A stretch of DNA of 64,000 nt from Acidovorax sp. YS12 (GCA_021496925.1 CP053915.1:1488001-1552000); one strand, 5' to 3'; numbered from the stretch's first letter, positions 43,844 to 53,111 are shown. Notes: generated by a model not told the origin, from the sequence alone. Made by a program: numbers and translations.

Positions 43844-44983
43844 ATGGCTGAACGTGTCATTCCCCTCGTGGACCAGCGCACCCCGGCGCTTGCGCCCACC
43901 GTGCCGCAGGGCCTGCTGCCGCCCTCCGGCCACCTCGCCGACAGCCTGGCCCGCCCCCTGCGCGACCTGCGCATCAGCGTGACGGACCGCTGCAATTTCC
44001 GCTGCGGCTACTGCATGCCCAAGGAGGTGTTCGACAAGCACCACCGCTACCTGCCGCACAGCGACCTGCTGCGCTTCGAGGAGATCACGCGCCTGTCCAC
44101 CCTGTTCCTGCAGCACGGCGTGCGCAAGATCCGCCTCACAGGCGGCGAGCCGCTGCTGCGCAAGGGGCTGGAAAACCTGGTCGAACAGCTCGCCGGGCTG
44201 CGCACCCTGGAAGGCCGCGCGCCCGACCTGACCCTCACCACCAACGGCTCGCTGCTGGCGCGCAAGGCACGCACGCTCAAGGCGGCGGGCCTGAACCGCG
44301 TGACCATCAGCCTCGACAGCCTGAACGACGCCGTGTTCCGGCGCATGAACGACGTGGACTTTCCGGTGGCCGACGTGCTCGCGGGCATCGACGCCGCGCA
44401 GGCCGCGGGCTTTTCCCGCATCAAGGTCAACATGGTGGTCAAGCGCGGCACCAACGACCACGAGATCGTGCCCATGGCGCGCCACTTCCGCGGCAGCGGC
44501 ATCACGCTGCGCTTCATCGAATACATGGACGTGGGCGCCACCAACGGCTGGCGCATGGACGAAGTCGTGCCCTCATCCGAAGTCATCGCGCGCCTGCAGC
44601 AGGCGCTGCCCCTGGTGCCGCTGCCCGCCGAATCGCCCGGCGAGACCGCGCAGCGCTGGGGCTGGGCCGATGCCCAGGCGCGCCACGACCCGGCGCTGGG
44701 CGAAGTGGGCGTCATCAGCAGCGTCACCCAGGCGTTCTGCGGCGATTGCAACCGCGCGCGCCTGTCGATGGAGGGCCGCCTGTACCTGTGCCTGTTCGCC
44801 AGCCAGGGCTGGGACCTGCGCCGCCTGCTGCGCGACGGCAGCAGCGACGCCCAGATCGCCGCCGCCATCGCCGGCATCTGGCAGGCGCGCGGCGACCGCT
44901 ATTCCGAACTGCGCGCCAGCCTGCCGCCCGACACCGGCGGCAGCCCGCGCCGCCGCATCGAGATGAGCTACATCGGGGGCTAG
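43844..44983 (+). CDS. moaA: GTP 3',8-cyclase MoaA (molybdenum cofactor biosynthesis)
   Basis: 379 residues, radical-SAM enzyme. N-terminal Fe-S cluster motif CNFRCGYC, GGEPLLR, and the C-terminal cluster motif CGDCNRARL with the third Cys in LYLCLFA; the protein ends in the essential GG. Makes the first precursor (3',8-cyclo-GTP) from GTP. It leads a four-gene run moaA-mobA-GNAT-moeA with gaps of 4 to 18 bp. Confidence 0.97.
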   Translation: MAERVIPLVDQRTPALAPTVPQGLLPPSGHLADSLARPLRDLRISVTDRCNFRCGYCMPKEVFDKHHRYLPHSDLLRFEEITRLSTLFLQHGVRKIRLTGGEPLLRKGLENLVEQLAGLRTLEGRAPDLTLTTNGSLLARKARTLKAAGLNRVTISLDSLNDAVFRRMNDVDFPVADVLAGIDAAQAAGFSRIKVNMVVKRGTNDHEIVPMARHFRGSGITLRFIEYMDVGATNGWRMDEVVPSSEVIARLQQALPLVPLPAESPGETAQRWGWADAQARHDPALGEVGVISSVTQAFCGDCNRARLSMEGRLYLCLFASQGWDLRRLLRDGSSDAQIAAAIAGIWQARGDRYSELRASLPPDTGGSPRRRIEMSYIGG

Positions 44984-44990
44984 CCAGTCC

Positions 44991-45635
44991 ATGCCTGACC
45001 CCATCGCCCTTGCCGATATCACCGGCCTGGTTCTCGCCGGCGGCCAGGGCAGCCGCATGGGCGGCGTGGACAAGGGCCTGCAGCCGTTTCGCGGCCAGCC
45101 GCTGGCGCTGCATGCGCTGCAGCGCCTGGCGCCGCAGGTCGGCGCGCTGCTGCTCAGCGCCAACCGCCACCAGGGCGACTACGAGGCGCTGGCGGCGCCC
45201 TTCCACGCCCCGGTGCTGGCCGATGGGCTGGCGGGCTACGCCGGGCCGCTGGCCGGCTTCCTGGCCGGGCTGGCGCACTGCGCCACGCCCTGGCTGCTCA
45301 CGGTGCCGTGCGACAGCCCGCGCCTGCCCGCCGACCTGGCCCGGCGCCTGGCCGACGCCGCCGCGCGCGAGGGCGCCGACATCGCCGTCGCCTGCGCGCC
45401 CGAGAGCGCCACGCCCGGCGCGCCCCTGCGTCCGCAGCCAGTGTTCTGCCTGCTGCGCGCCGGCCTGCGCCCCAGCCTGGAGCGCTACACGCACGAGGGT
45501 GGCCGCAAGATCGGCGCCTGGACCGCGCAGCACCACTGCGTGCGCGTGCCCTTCGACCGCCCCGGGGACGACCCGCACGCCTTTGGCAACGCCAACACGC
45601 CCGCCGAGCTGCAGGCGCTGGAAAGCCTGGGCTGA
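44991..45635 (+). CDS. mobA: molybdenum cofactor guanylyltransferase MobA
   Basis: 214 residues. The nucleotidyltransferase opening ITGLVLAGGQGSRMGGVDKGLQ binds GTP, and the LLTVPCDSPRLP motif carries the metal-binding Asp. Attaches GMP to Mo-molybdopterin, giving the bis-MGD form used by DMSO-reductase-family enzymes. 7 bp after moaA. Confidence 0.95.
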   Translation: MPDPIALADITGLVLAGGQGSRMGGVDKGLQPFRGQPLALHALQRLAPQVGALLLSANRHQGDYEALAAPFHAPVLADGLAGYAGPLAGFLAGLAHCATPWLLTVPCDSPRLPADLARRLADAAAREGADIAVACAPESATPGAPLRPQPVFCLLRAGLRPSLERYTHEGGRKIGAWTAQHHCVRVPFDRPGDDPHAFGNANTPAELQALESLG

Positions 45636-45639
45636 GGCC

Positions 45640-46161
45640 ATGCAAATCCCCATCCGCCCCCTGAACGCCAGCGACGTGCACGCCTACAAGGCCCTGCGCG
45701 ACGCGGCCCTGCGCCACGCGCCCGAGGCCTTCCTCTCCGACTACGAAAGCGCCGTGCAGCGCCCGGCCGGGGCCTATGCGCAGCGCTTCGGCAAGCCGCT
45801 GTCGGGCACCTTCTTCCTGGGCGCGTTCGATGCCGAGGGCCGCCTGGTGGGCAGCATGGGCTGCGAGCGCGAACTGCGCGCCAAGCAGCGCCACAGCGCC
45901 ACCCTGGTCGGCATGATGGTGGCGCCCCACGCCCAGCGCCAGGGCATGGGCCGGGCCCTGCTGCACGCCTGCGTGGCCGTGGCAGGGCGCGTGCCGGGGC
46001 TGGAGCAATTGACCCTGAGCGTCACGGCCAGCAACACCCACGTCGTGCGCCTGTACGAGAGCGCCGGCTTTCGCGCCTGGGGCCTGCTGCCGCGCGCCAT
46101 GCTGGTGGACGGCGTGGCCTACGACAAACTGCATATGATCCGCCCGCTGCACGCCCCCTGA
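45640..46161 (+). CDS. GNAT family N-acetyltransferase
   Basis: 173 residues from the ATG at 45640, 4 bp after mobA. IRPLNASDVHAYKALRDAAL opens the GNAT fold; the acetyl-CoA loop is AHAQRQGMGRALL-like (PHAQRQGMGRAL), and the last motif is LYESAGFRAWG. Substrate unknown. Its placement between mobA and moeA may only reflect operon packing. Confidence 0.9.
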   Translation: MQIPIRPLNASDVHAYKALRDAALRHAPEAFLSDYESAVQRPAGAYAQRFGKPLSGTFFLGAFDAEGRLVGSMGCERELRAKQRHSATLVGMMVAPHAQRQGMGRALLHACVAVAGRVPGLEQLTLSVTASNTHVVRLYESAGFRAWGLLPRAMLVDGVAYDKLHMIRPLHAP

Positions 46162-46179
46162 GAGCATGCGAAAGAACCC

Positions 46180-47511
46180 ATGAGCACCCTCGCCGACATC
46201 GCCGCCGAACTGCCGGGCTACGACCCCGCCGACCTGTGCGTGGCCGACGCCACCGCCTTCCTCGAAGCCCTGGCCGAGCCCGTGCAAGGCACCGAAACCC
46301 TGCCCCTGCACGAAGCCCTGGGCCGCGTGCTGGCGCAAGACTTGGTCTCCCCCCTGTCGGTGCCGCCGCACGACAACTCCGCCATGGACGGCTACGCCTT
46401 CGACGGCGCGGCGCTGCGGCCCGGCCAGGCCCTGCAACTGCGCCCCGTGGGCCAGGCCCTGGCGGGCCGGCCGTGGCAGGGCCAGGTAGGGCCGGGCGAG
46501 TGCGTGCGCACCATGACCGGCGCCGTCATGCCCGCGGGGCTGGACACCGTGGTGCCGCAGGAGCTGACCACCCCCGGCCCGGATGGCACCATCGCCATCG
46601 CCGCCGATGTGCTGCGCCCCGGCGCCAACCGCCGGCTGCGCGGCGAAGACCTCCAGGAAGGCGCCATCGCGCTACAAAAAGGAGAGCTTCTTGCGCCTGC
46701 TGCCATTGGTCTGGCGGCCAGCCTGGGCCTGCAAACGCTGGACGTGGCGCGGCGCCTGCGCGTGGCCTACTTCTCCACCGGCGACGAAATCCTGCGCCCT
46801 GGCGAACCCCCGCGCCCCGGCGCCATCCACGACAGCAACCGCGCCACGCTCACCAGCCTGCTGGCCCGCCTGGGCGCGCAGGTGATCGACCTGGGCGCCG
46901 TGCCCGACGACCCCGCGCAGATCGCCGCCGCCTTCGCCCGCGCCGCCGCGCAGGCCGATGCCGTCATCACCAGCGGCGGCGTCAGCACCGGCGACGCCGA
47001 CCACACCCGCGCCATGCTGCAGCAGCTGGGCGACGTGGTGTCGTGGCGCCTGGCCATGCGGCCCGGGCGCCCCATGGTGGTGGGCCGCATCGCCCGTGCC
47101 TTGGATGCAAAAACGGCCTCCATCCCTTGCCAGCCAAGCGCTGGCAGCTATGAAAACAAAAGCATCCTGTTCGGCCTGCCCGGCAACCCGGTGGCCGCGA
47201 TGGTGTGCTTCCTGGTGCTGGTGCGCCCGGCCCTGCTGCGCATGATGGGCGCGCGCCCCCAGGCCATTCCGTACCTGCAGGCGCGCAGCAGCGAGATCAT
47301 CCGCAAGCGCCCGGGGCGCACCGAATACCCGCGCGGCATCGTCTTCACCGCGCCCGACGGCAACCTGCAGGTCTGCACCACGGGCAGCCAGGGCTCGGGC
47401 ATGCTCAGCTCCATGGTGCGGGCCAACGGCCTGCTCGTGCTGCGCCACGAACAGGGCGACGTGGCCATGGGCGACCTGGTGGACGTGATGATGTTCGACG
47501 CAGCGATGTGA
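46180..47511 (+). CDS. moeA: molybdopterin molybdenumtransferase MoeA (carries an in-frame repeat)
   Basis: 443 residues, longer than the roughly 405-410 usual. PPHDNSAMDGYAFD, GAVMPAGLDTVVPQE, TGDEI, ITSGGVSTGD and the LFGLPGNPVA active-site loop are all intact; domain IV follows. Inserts molybdate into adenylylated molybdopterin. Between the strand VVGRIAR and FGLPGNPVA lies an extra segment (LDAKTASIPCQPSAGSYENK) encoded by hairpin repeat E, exactly where shorter homologues have a tight loop. The reading frame is preserved. Confidence 0.93.
   Translation: MSTLADIAAELPGYDPADLCVADATAFLEALAEPVQGTETLPLHEALGRVLAQDLVSPLSVPPHDNSAMDGYAFDGAALRPGQALQLRPVGQALAGRPWQGQVGPGECVRTMTGAVMPAGLDTVVPQELTTPGPDGTIAIAADVLRPGANRRLRGEDLQEGAIALQKGELLAPAAIGLAASLGLQTLDVARRLRVAYFSTGDEILRPGEPPRPGAIHDSNRATLTSLLARLGAQVIDLGAVPDDPAQIAAAFARAAAQADAVITSGGVSTGDADHTRAMLQQLGDVVSWRLAMRPGRPMVVGRIARALDAKTASIPCQPSAGSYENKSILFGLPGNPVAAMVCFLVLVRPALLRMMGARPQAIPYLQARSSEIIRKRPGRTEYPRGIVFTAPDGNLQVCTTGSQGSGMLSSMVRANGLLVLRHEQGDVAMGDLVDVMMFDAAM
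47108..47157 (+). repeat. dispersed hairpin repeat, copy E, in frame within moeA
   Basis: CAAAAACGGCCTCC, then CCCTTGCCAGCCAAGCGCTGG and CAGCTATGAAAAC: the order of the family. It is translated as about 17 residues next to the molybdate-transfer loop. Confidence 0.75.
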
Positions 47512-47513
47512 CC

Positions 47514-47846
47514 ATGCACCAGGCCCGCCACCTGCCGCAAGCCCCCGGCCGCGCCACCGTGGACGCCCTGCCCGGCGCCACCCTGCTGGAGTTCGGCACC
47601 CCCTGGTGCGGCCACTGCCAGCGCGCGCAGCCGCTGATCGAGGACGCCCTGGCGGCGTGGCCTGCGGTCGCCCACGTGAAGGTGGAAGACGGCCCGGGCC
47701 AGCGCCTGGGGCGCAGCTTCGGCGTCAAGCTCTGGCCCACGCTGGTCGTGCTGCGCGACGGCCGCGAGGTGGCACGCTGCGTGCGCCCGCAGCAGGCGCA
47801 GGAGATCCACGACGCCATCGCCCAGGCGGAGTCTGGCGCCGCCTGA
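47514..47846 (+). CDS. thioredoxin-like protein
   Basis: 110 residues from the ATG at 47514, 2 bp after moeA. Active-site WCGHC (TPWCGHCQRA), the cis-Pro motif in LWPTLVVLRDG and a short C-terminal helix define a single thioredoxin fold without a signal peptide, so it should act in the cytosol. It has a non-canonical CGHC motif rather than CGPC. Converges on the Lrp-type regulator with 3 bp between. Confidence 0.88.
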   Translation: MHQARHLPQAPGRATVDALPGATLLEFGTPWCGHCQRAQPLIEDALAAWPAVAHVKVEDGPGQRLGRSFGVKLWPTLVVLRDGREVARCVRPQQAQEIHDAIAQAESGAA

Positions 47847-47849
47847 ACC

Positions 47850-48338
47850 TTACCCCGGCAACGGCACCTCAAGCCCCGCCTTCAGGCACTCCAGCGCCAC
47901 CGACGTGCGAAAGCGCCGCACGTTGCCATCGCCGCCGAACAGCCGCGCGGTGACGTCCTGGTACTCGGCCATGGTGGCGGCAGTGACCACCAGCAGATAG
48001 TCCGCCTCCCCCGTGATCGCGTGGCACTGCTGCACCGCCGGCTCGGCCAGGATGCGCTCGCGCAGGCCGGCGGTGCGCAGCGGGTGCTCGTCATGCACGT
48101 GCACCTCCACCATCAGGGTCAGCGGCCGCCCCAGGCGGCTGGCGTCGAGCACCGCCACCTCGGCGCGGATGACGCCGCTGTCGCGCAGGCGGCGGATGCG
48201 CCGTTGCACCGCCGGGGCCGAGAGGTGCACGGCCTGCGCGATTTCGCGCTGCGCGACCGTGTTGTCGCGCTGCAGGATGGCAAGAATCGCCCGGTCGAAC
48301 GCATCGAGCGCGGGCATGGTGGCGGATTCAGGGAGCAT
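47850..48338 (-). CDS. Lrp/AsnC family transcriptional regulator
   Basis: 162 residues from the ATG at 48338 (an ATG at 48317 gives 155). N-terminal HTH: LDAFDRAILAILQRDN, VHLSAPAVQRRIRRL. C-terminal RAM/ligand domain: HAITGEADYLLVVTAATM. It is divergent from an RhtA-like exporter, starts 32 bp apart, so it probably controls that gene in response to an amino acid. Confidence 0.93.
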   Translation of the reverse strand: MLPESATMPALDAFDRAILAILQRDNTVAQREIAQAVHLSAPAVQRRIRRLRDSGVIRAEVAVLDASRLGRPLTLMVEVHVHDEHPLRTAGLRERILAEPAVQQCHAITGEADYLLVVTAATMAEYQDVTARLFGGDGNVRRFRTSVALECLKAGLEVPLPG

Positions 48339-48370
48339 GGGTGAGCGAAAGTTGCGTGGCATGGCGGTAA

Positions 48371-49300
48371 ATGGAGTCTAAATATCCCGGGCTGCGCAAT
48401 AAAGTCTTGCGCATGCTGCGCACACGCTTTTCCTCGCTGCTCCCGGTACTCGCCATCCTGGGCTCGGTCACCTTCCTCGGCCTGGGCACCTCCTGGGCCA
48501 AGCACAGCCTGTTTCCCCTGGTCGGCGCCCAGGGCACGACGGCGGTGCGCGTCGGCCTCTCGGCGCTGCTGCTGATGGTGCTGTGGCGCCCCTGGCGCTG
48601 GCGCCTGCGCGGGCACGACGCCCGGCTGGTCGCCTGCTACGGCGCGGCGCTGGGGCTGATGAACCTGGGCTTCTACATGGCGCTGCGCACCATCCCGTTC
48701 GGCGTGGCCGTGGCCATCGAGTTCGCCGGGCCGCTGGCGGTGGCGCTGTGGGCCTCGCGCCGCGCGCTCGACTTCGTCTGGGTGGCGCTGGCCGTGGCCG
48801 GGCTGTGGCTGCTGCTGCCGCTGGGGCACGGCGTGCGCGGGCTCGACCCGGCGGGCGTGCTGTGGGCGCTGGCGGCGGCGGTGTGCTGGGCCGTCTACAT
48901 CCTGTTCGGCAAGCGCGTGGGGCATCTGCACACGGGGCATTCGGTCTCGCTCGGGCTGGCCGTGGCGGCGCTGGTGGTGGTGCCGGTGGGCGCGGCGCAC
49001 GCGGGCGCCGCCCTGCTCTCGCCCGCCGTGCTGCTGGCCGGGCTGGGGGTGGCGGCGCTGTCGAGCGCCATTCCGATCATGCTGGAGATGGTGGCGCTCA
49101 AGCGCCTGCCGCCGCAGGCCTTCGGCATCATGATCAGCATGGAGCCGGCCGTGGCGGCGCTGCTGGCGCTGGGCCTGCTGGACGAACGCCTGAGCGCGTC
49201 GCAGTGGCTCGCCATCGGGCTGATCGTCGCGGCGTCGATGGGCTGCGCCTTCACGGCGCAGCGGCGCGCGCGGCCCGCCGAGGCGGTGCTGCCGGCCTAG
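48371..49300 (+). CDS. RhtA-like EamA/DMT family exporter
   Basis: 309 residues (an internal ATG at 48413 would give 295). Ten predicted helices in two EamA halves; the opening SWAKHSLFPLVGAQGTTAVR and RPWRWRL closely follow the pattern of E. coli RhtA, a threonine/homoserine exporter. The second half ends AQRRARPAEAVLPA. Probably exports amino acids under control of the divergent Lrp-type regulator. The insertion-sequence island begins 5 bp after its stop. Confidence 0.88.
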   Translation: MESKYPGLRNKVLRMLRTRFSSLLPVLAILGSVTFLGLGTSWAKHSLFPLVGAQGTTAVRVGLSALLLMVLWRPWRWRLRGHDARLVACYGAALGLMNLGFYMALRTIPFGVAVAIEFAGPLAVALWASRRALDFVWVALAVAGLWLLLPLGHGVRGLDPAGVLWALAAAVCWAVYILFGKRVGHLHTGHSVSLGLAVAALVVVPVGAAHAGAALLSPAVLLAGLGVAALSSAIPIMLEMVALKRLPPQAFGIMISMEPAVAALLALGLLDERLSASQWLAIGLIVAASMGCAFTAQRRARPAEAVLPA

Positions 49301-49309
49301 GAATACTTA

Positions 49310-49582
49310 CATGGACGTCTCCAGAAGAGCAAGATTCGGCGGTGTGAAGGTCTGAAGGGTTTGCAGTCTTACATACGGCCTGTCGGTGCAGGGGTTTCGT
49401 CCTGCTGGCCCTGATGGCATTCGCGGGTGAGGATCCTGTCTGCATATCGGGCTTGATGCCCTTTATCCCTATCGGATTGCCCCCACCCCGGTTTGACCTG
49501 TTGACCCATCACATCGCTTGTTGCGTGCTCTCCTTCAAAACGGTTTCTTGGCGTTTGGTGTGTTCAGATCATCGTTGCGGTC
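49310..49582 (-). ncRNA. candidate bridge/seek RNA region of the left IS1111-type element
   Basis: About 270 bp of non-coding DNA inside the element, downstream of the transposase stop. In IS1111-type elements the programmable guide RNA is encoded in the end downstream of the recombinase gene. The conservation of this stretch in both copies and its short inverted motifs (for example GGGCTTGATGCCC at about 49459) fit, but no structure was computed. Confidence 0.35.
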
Positions 49583-50629
49583 TTAGGCTGCGGCGATGTC
49601 AACCGGATTCCATCTCACCGGGTCGAAGGTCTTGCCTTTGACAAGGACCGCCCAAGCTGTTCGGGCCAGTTTGTTGGCCAGTGCTGCGACCACTACGCTG
49701 TAGGGGCGGCGCAGTAAAAGCCGCTCGGTCCAGCCGCTTCGCTGACTTCTGGCAATGACCGAGCGAGCACCGTGCATCAACATGGTCCTCACATAGGGGT
49801 CGCCGCGCTTGGAGATCCCCAACTGCCGGGTCTTCCCGCCGGTGCCAGTCTGTCGGGGCGTCAGACCCAGCCAGGCGGCAAACTGCCTGCCCGAATCGAA
49901 GCTGGACAGATCGGTCGCTGTGGACACCAAGGCTGTCGCGGTCAACGGACCGATGCCCGGGATGGCTTGCAGTGCCTGCATGTGCTGGTTCTGCTTGACC
50001 ATCGAAGCCAGGCGTTTGTCCAACTGGTCGATGTCGTCCTGCAGACTGTCGATGCGACGCAGTTGATCCTGAACGCTGACAACCACCACCTCGGGCAGCT
50101 TCGCCTGTTCCTGGGCTTTGGCCAGTTCGTCGTGAATGTGCTTGAGCAACACGCGATGCCCCTCGGGCAGCACGATGCCGAACTCGTAGAGCAAGCCGCG
50201 CAACGCGTTGGTTTGCATGATGCACACCTTCATGAGCTGAGCACGCATGCGGTGCAGGGTCAGACAGGCTTGCTGCTGCTCGTTCTTGACCGGCACGGCC
50301 TTGATGTGAGGTTGCTGGGCCGCGACCCAGATGGCCTGGGCATCACGGGCATCGGTCTTGTCGCGCAGGACAAAGGGACGGACATGTCTGGCAGGCAGCA
50401 GCTTCACTTCATGCCCCAGTGCCTGCAGCGTTCTGGCCCAATGGTGTGCACCGCCACAGGCCTCCATCGCGACAAGCGAGCTGTGACGATTGGCAAAGAA
50501 CGTGGTAACCCGGTCACGCCTGAGTTTGTGTCGTGTGACCTCGCCGGTCTCTGCGTCCGTTACGTGCAGCTGGAACACGTTCTTGGCAATATCCATTCCG
50601 ATGACTGGCAGCGTTGCGGTAGATTGCAT
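49583..50629 (-). CDS. IS110 family transposase (left copy)
   Basis: 348 residues from the ATG at 50629, which has a GGAGG ribosome site; a start at 50671 lacks one. N-terminal DEDD RuvC-like domain with IGMDIAKNVFQLHV and TDARDAQAIW, a coiled coil (about 180-225), and the C-terminal Transposase_20 domain with IPGIGPLTATAL and the catalytic Ser region SKRGDPYVRTMLMHGAR. It differs from the right copy by one seen residue: Cys (codon with base 50224) instead of Arg in KVRIMQT. Confidence 0.96.
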   Translation of the reverse strand: MQSTATLPVIGMDIAKNVFQLHVTDAETGEVTRHKLRRDRVTTFFANRHSSLVAMEACGGAHHWARTLQALGHEVKLLPARHVRPFVLRDKTDARDAQAIWVAAQQPHIKAVPVKNEQQQACLTLHRMRAQLMKVCIMQTNALRGLLYEFGIVLPEGHRVLLKHIHDELAKAQEQAKLPEVVVVSVQDQLRRIDSLQDDIDQLDKRLASMVKQNQHMQALQAIPGIGPLTATALVSTATDLSSFDSGRQFAAWLGLTPRQTGTGGKTRQLGISKRGDPYVRTMLMHGARSVIARSQRSGWTERLLLRRPYSVVVAALANKLARTAWAVLVKGKTFDPVRWNPVDIAAA

Positions 50630-50779
50630 GGTGGGGCCTCCGGTTCTCCAGTGGTTGCGACGAACTTCCACTTTGGCACTTTGATGCCGTTACCGCGAGG
50701 CCCCACTTTGTATCGATTCATGGGCCAGCGCCATCAACGGCGGTGTAGGTGGAGACGTCCATGCCATCTGCACGAATCA

Positions 50780-51914
50780 GGTGCGAGTGAGCTACACCCG
50801 TCCGTGAGATAAAGCCTGCCCCAGCAGGGCGCCAAAGCGCTGTCCACGCGCCGCCTGGGGGCGCAATTCCCCGATTTCGTAGGCATTACGCCCCTTGCAC
50901 GCGCACCTGCCCCATGGCCAGCAATTTGTGCCTGACCATCCACAGGTTGGACAGGGCAAACAGCGTCACGATCTGCGCCGTGTTTTTCTTCAAGCCACGG
51001 TAGCGCACCTTCACATAACCAAACTGCTGCTTGAGCACCCTGAACGGGTGTTCCACTTTGGCCCGGATGCGTGCCTTGGTGCGCTCCAGTTGGTCTATCA
51101 GCGCATCCACAGGCTTATCCTTGTCCAACGACCTGCGCAGACTTGGGCGCATGGCGACGTGCCAGTTCACGGTTTGCCTGGCATCGGGCCGCTTGTCCAC
51201 CCCTTGGTAGCCCGCATCACCAAAGGCATCTGTCTCCTGCCCGTGCAGCAGGCTGTTGGCCTCCACCACGTCGCTGACGTTGCCGCTGGTGCCTCGCACC
51301 GTATGTACCAGGCCCGAGTCCGCATCCACCCCAATGTGGGCCTTCATCCCGAAGTACCACTGGTTGCCCTTCTTGCTCTGGTGCATCTCGGGGTCTCGCG
51401 CCTTGTCTTCGTTCTTGGTCGAACTGGGCGCGGCAATCAGCGTGGCGTCCACCACGGTGCCCGCCTTCAACTGCAATCCCTTGGCTTGCAGCAGCGCGTT
51501 GACCGTGGCCAGGATTTGTTCGGCCAGCTTGTGGCGCTCCAGCAGGTGCCTGAAGCGCAGGATGCTCGATTCGCTGGGGATGTGTTCGTCCCAGTGGGAC
51601 AGGCCTGCAAAGTCACGCAAGGCTGGCACATCATGCAGGGCTTCTTCCATTGCAGGGTCGCTGAGCTTGAACCACTGTTGCATGAAGTGGATGCGCAGCA
51701 GCGTCTGCACCGCAAAGGGCTGCTGGCCCCGCCGTCCACTCTCGGGGGCGTAGGGCTCTATCAGCGCCACCAGTTCGGCCCAGGGAACCACCAGCTCCAT
51801 CGCATCAAGGAATTCGCGCTTGCGTGTGCGCTTGACTGTGTTGCTCAGGCCCAGGCTGCTTTGCTTCATGTCTGTATTGTCTGAGCTTCAGGCCCTTGCA
51901 AGCACATCAGGCGA
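50780..51914 (-). mobile_element. IS5-type element held between the two mirror-image IS110 copies
   Basis: 1135 bp between the inner ends of the mirrored arms, containing one complete IS5-type transposase gene. I could not find convincing terminal inverted repeats at either side, so the exact ends, and whether the element is still mobile alone, are uncertain. The 106 bp at 50780-50885 hold no gene. Confidence 0.6.
50886..51869 (-). CDS. IS5 family transposase
   Basis: 327 residues. An N-terminal DUF772-like region (LRIHFMQQWFKLSDPAMEEAL) precedes a DDE domain with Asp in VDATLIAAPSS, Asp in GDAGYQGVDKR and the Glu region VEHPFRVLKQQFGYVK. The Y-(2)-R-(3)-E-(6)-K-like pattern of IS5 group enzymes is visible around KARIRAKVEHPF. 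Complete, no frameshift. Confidence 0.93.
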   Translation of the reverse strand: MKQSSLGLSNTVKRTRKREFLDAMELVVPWAELVALIEPYAPESGRRGQQPFAVQTLLRIHFMQQWFKLSDPAMEEALHDVPALRDFAGLSHWDEHIPSESSILRFRHLLERHKLAEQILATVNALLQAKGLQLKAGTVVDATLIAAPSSTKNEDKARDPEMHQSKKGNQWYFGMKAHIGVDADSGLVHTVRGTSGNVSDVVEANSLLHGQETDAFGDAGYQGVDKRPDARQTVNWHVAMRPSLRRSLDKDKPVDALIDQLERTKARIRAKVEHPFRVLKQQFGYVKVRYRGLKKNTAQIVTLFALSNLWMVRHKLLAMGQVRVQGA

Positions 51915-52064
51915 TGATTCGTGCAGATGGCATGGACGTCTCCACCTACACCGCCGTTGATGGCGCTGGCCCATGAATCGATACAAAGTGGGGCCTCGCG
52001 GTAACGGCATCAAAGTGCCAAAGTGGAAGTTCGTCGCAACCACTGGAGAACCGGAGGCCCCACC

Positions 52065-53111
52065 ATGCAATCTACCGCAACGCTGCCAGTCATCGGAATG
52101 GATATTGCCAAGAACGTGTTCCAGCTGCACGTAACGGACGCAGAGACCGGCGAGGTCACACGACACAAACTCAGGCGTGACCGGGTTACCACGTTCTTTG
52201 CCAATCGTCACAGCTCGCTTGTCGCGATGGAGGCCTGTGGCGGTGCACACCATTGGGCCAGAACGCTGCAGGCACTGGGGCATGAAGTGAAGCTGCTGCC
52301 TGCCAGACATGTCCGTCCCTTTGTCCTGCGCGACAAGACCGATGCCCGTGATGCCCAGGCCATCTGGGTCGCGGCCCAGCAACCTCACATCAAGGCCGTG
52401 CCGGTCAAGAACGAGCAGCAGCAAGCCTGTCTGACCCTGCACCGCATGCGTGCTCAGCTCATGAAGGTGCGCATCATGCAAACCAACGCGTTGCGCGGCT
52501 TGCTCTACGAGTTCGGCATCGTGCTGCCCGAGGGGCATCGCGTGTTGCTCAAGCACATTCACGACGAACTGGCCAAAGCCCAGGAACAGGCGAAGCTGCC
52601 CGAGGTGGTGGTTGTCAGCGTTCAGGATCAACTGCGTCGCATCGACAGTCTGCAGGACGACATCGACCAGTTGGACAAACGCCTGGCTTCGATGGTCAAG
52701 CAGAACCAGCACATGCAGGCACTGCAAGCCATCCCGGGCATCGGTCCGTTGACCGCGACAGCCTTGGTGTCCACAGCGACCGATCTGTCCAGCTTCGATT
52801 CGGGCAGGCAGTTTGCCGCCTGGCTGGGTCTGACGCCCCGACAGACTGGCACCGGCGGGAAGACCCGGCAGTTGGGGATCTCCAAGCGCGGCGACCCCTA
52901 TGTGAGGACCATGTTGATGCACGGTGCTCGCTCGGTCATTGCCAGAAGTCAGCGAAGCGGCTGGACCGAGCGGCTTTTACTGCGCCGCCCCTACAGCGTA
53001 GTGGTCGCAGCACTGGCCAACAAACTGGCCCGAACAGCTTGGGCGGTCCTTGTCAAAGGCAAGACCTTCGACCCGGTGAGATGGAATCCGGTTGACATCG
53101 CCGCAGCCTAA
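52065..53111 (+). CDS. IS110 family transposase (right copy)
   Basis: 348 residues, same features as the left copy (DEDD domain, coiled coil, catalytic Ser region). It has Arg where the left copy has Cys in the segment MKVRIMQT. The start at 52065 follows GGAGGCCCCACC. The near identity of the two copies indicates a recent duplication or ongoing gene conversion across the palindrome. Confidence 0.96.
   Translation: MQSTATLPVIGMDIAKNVFQLHVTDAETGEVTRHKLRRDRVTTFFANRHSSLVAMEACGGAHHWARTLQALGHEVKLLPARHVRPFVLRDKTDARDAQAIWVAAQQPHIKAVPVKNEQQQACLTLHRMRAQLMKVRIMQTNALRGLLYEFGIVLPEGHRVLLKHIHDELAKAQEQAKLPEVVVVSVQDQLRRIDSLQDDIDQLDKRLASMVKQNQHMQALQAIPGIGPLTATALVSTATDLSSFDSGRQFAAWLGLTPRQTGTGGKTRQLGISKRGDPYVRTMLMHGARSVIARSQRSGWTERLLLRRPYSVVVAALANKLARTAWAVLVKGKTFDPVRWNPVDIAAA

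Larger units (their letters stand above)
49306..50779 (-). mobile_element. IS110 family element, IS1111 type, left copy
   Basis: 1474 bp that recur in mirror image at 51915-54683, apart from an insertion there. The transposase is on the minus strand. Subterminal inverted repeats CATGGACGTCTCC (49310-49322) and GGAGACGTCCATG (50751-50763) sit near the two ends, a feature of the IS1111 subgroup. No clear target duplication, as expected for IS110 elements. Confidence 0.85.

Noticed and set aside
46665..46720. Possible ninth copy of the hairpin repeat in moeA (AAAAAGGAGAGCTTCTTGCGCC)
   Set aside because: Only part of the pattern is present, and the encoded LLAPAAIGLAA is normal for MoeA, so chance or decay cannot be separated.
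50780..51914. Terminal inverted repeats for the inner IS5-type element
   Set aside because: Compared both ends by eye and found nothing convincing, so no exact boundaries or target duplication are claimed.
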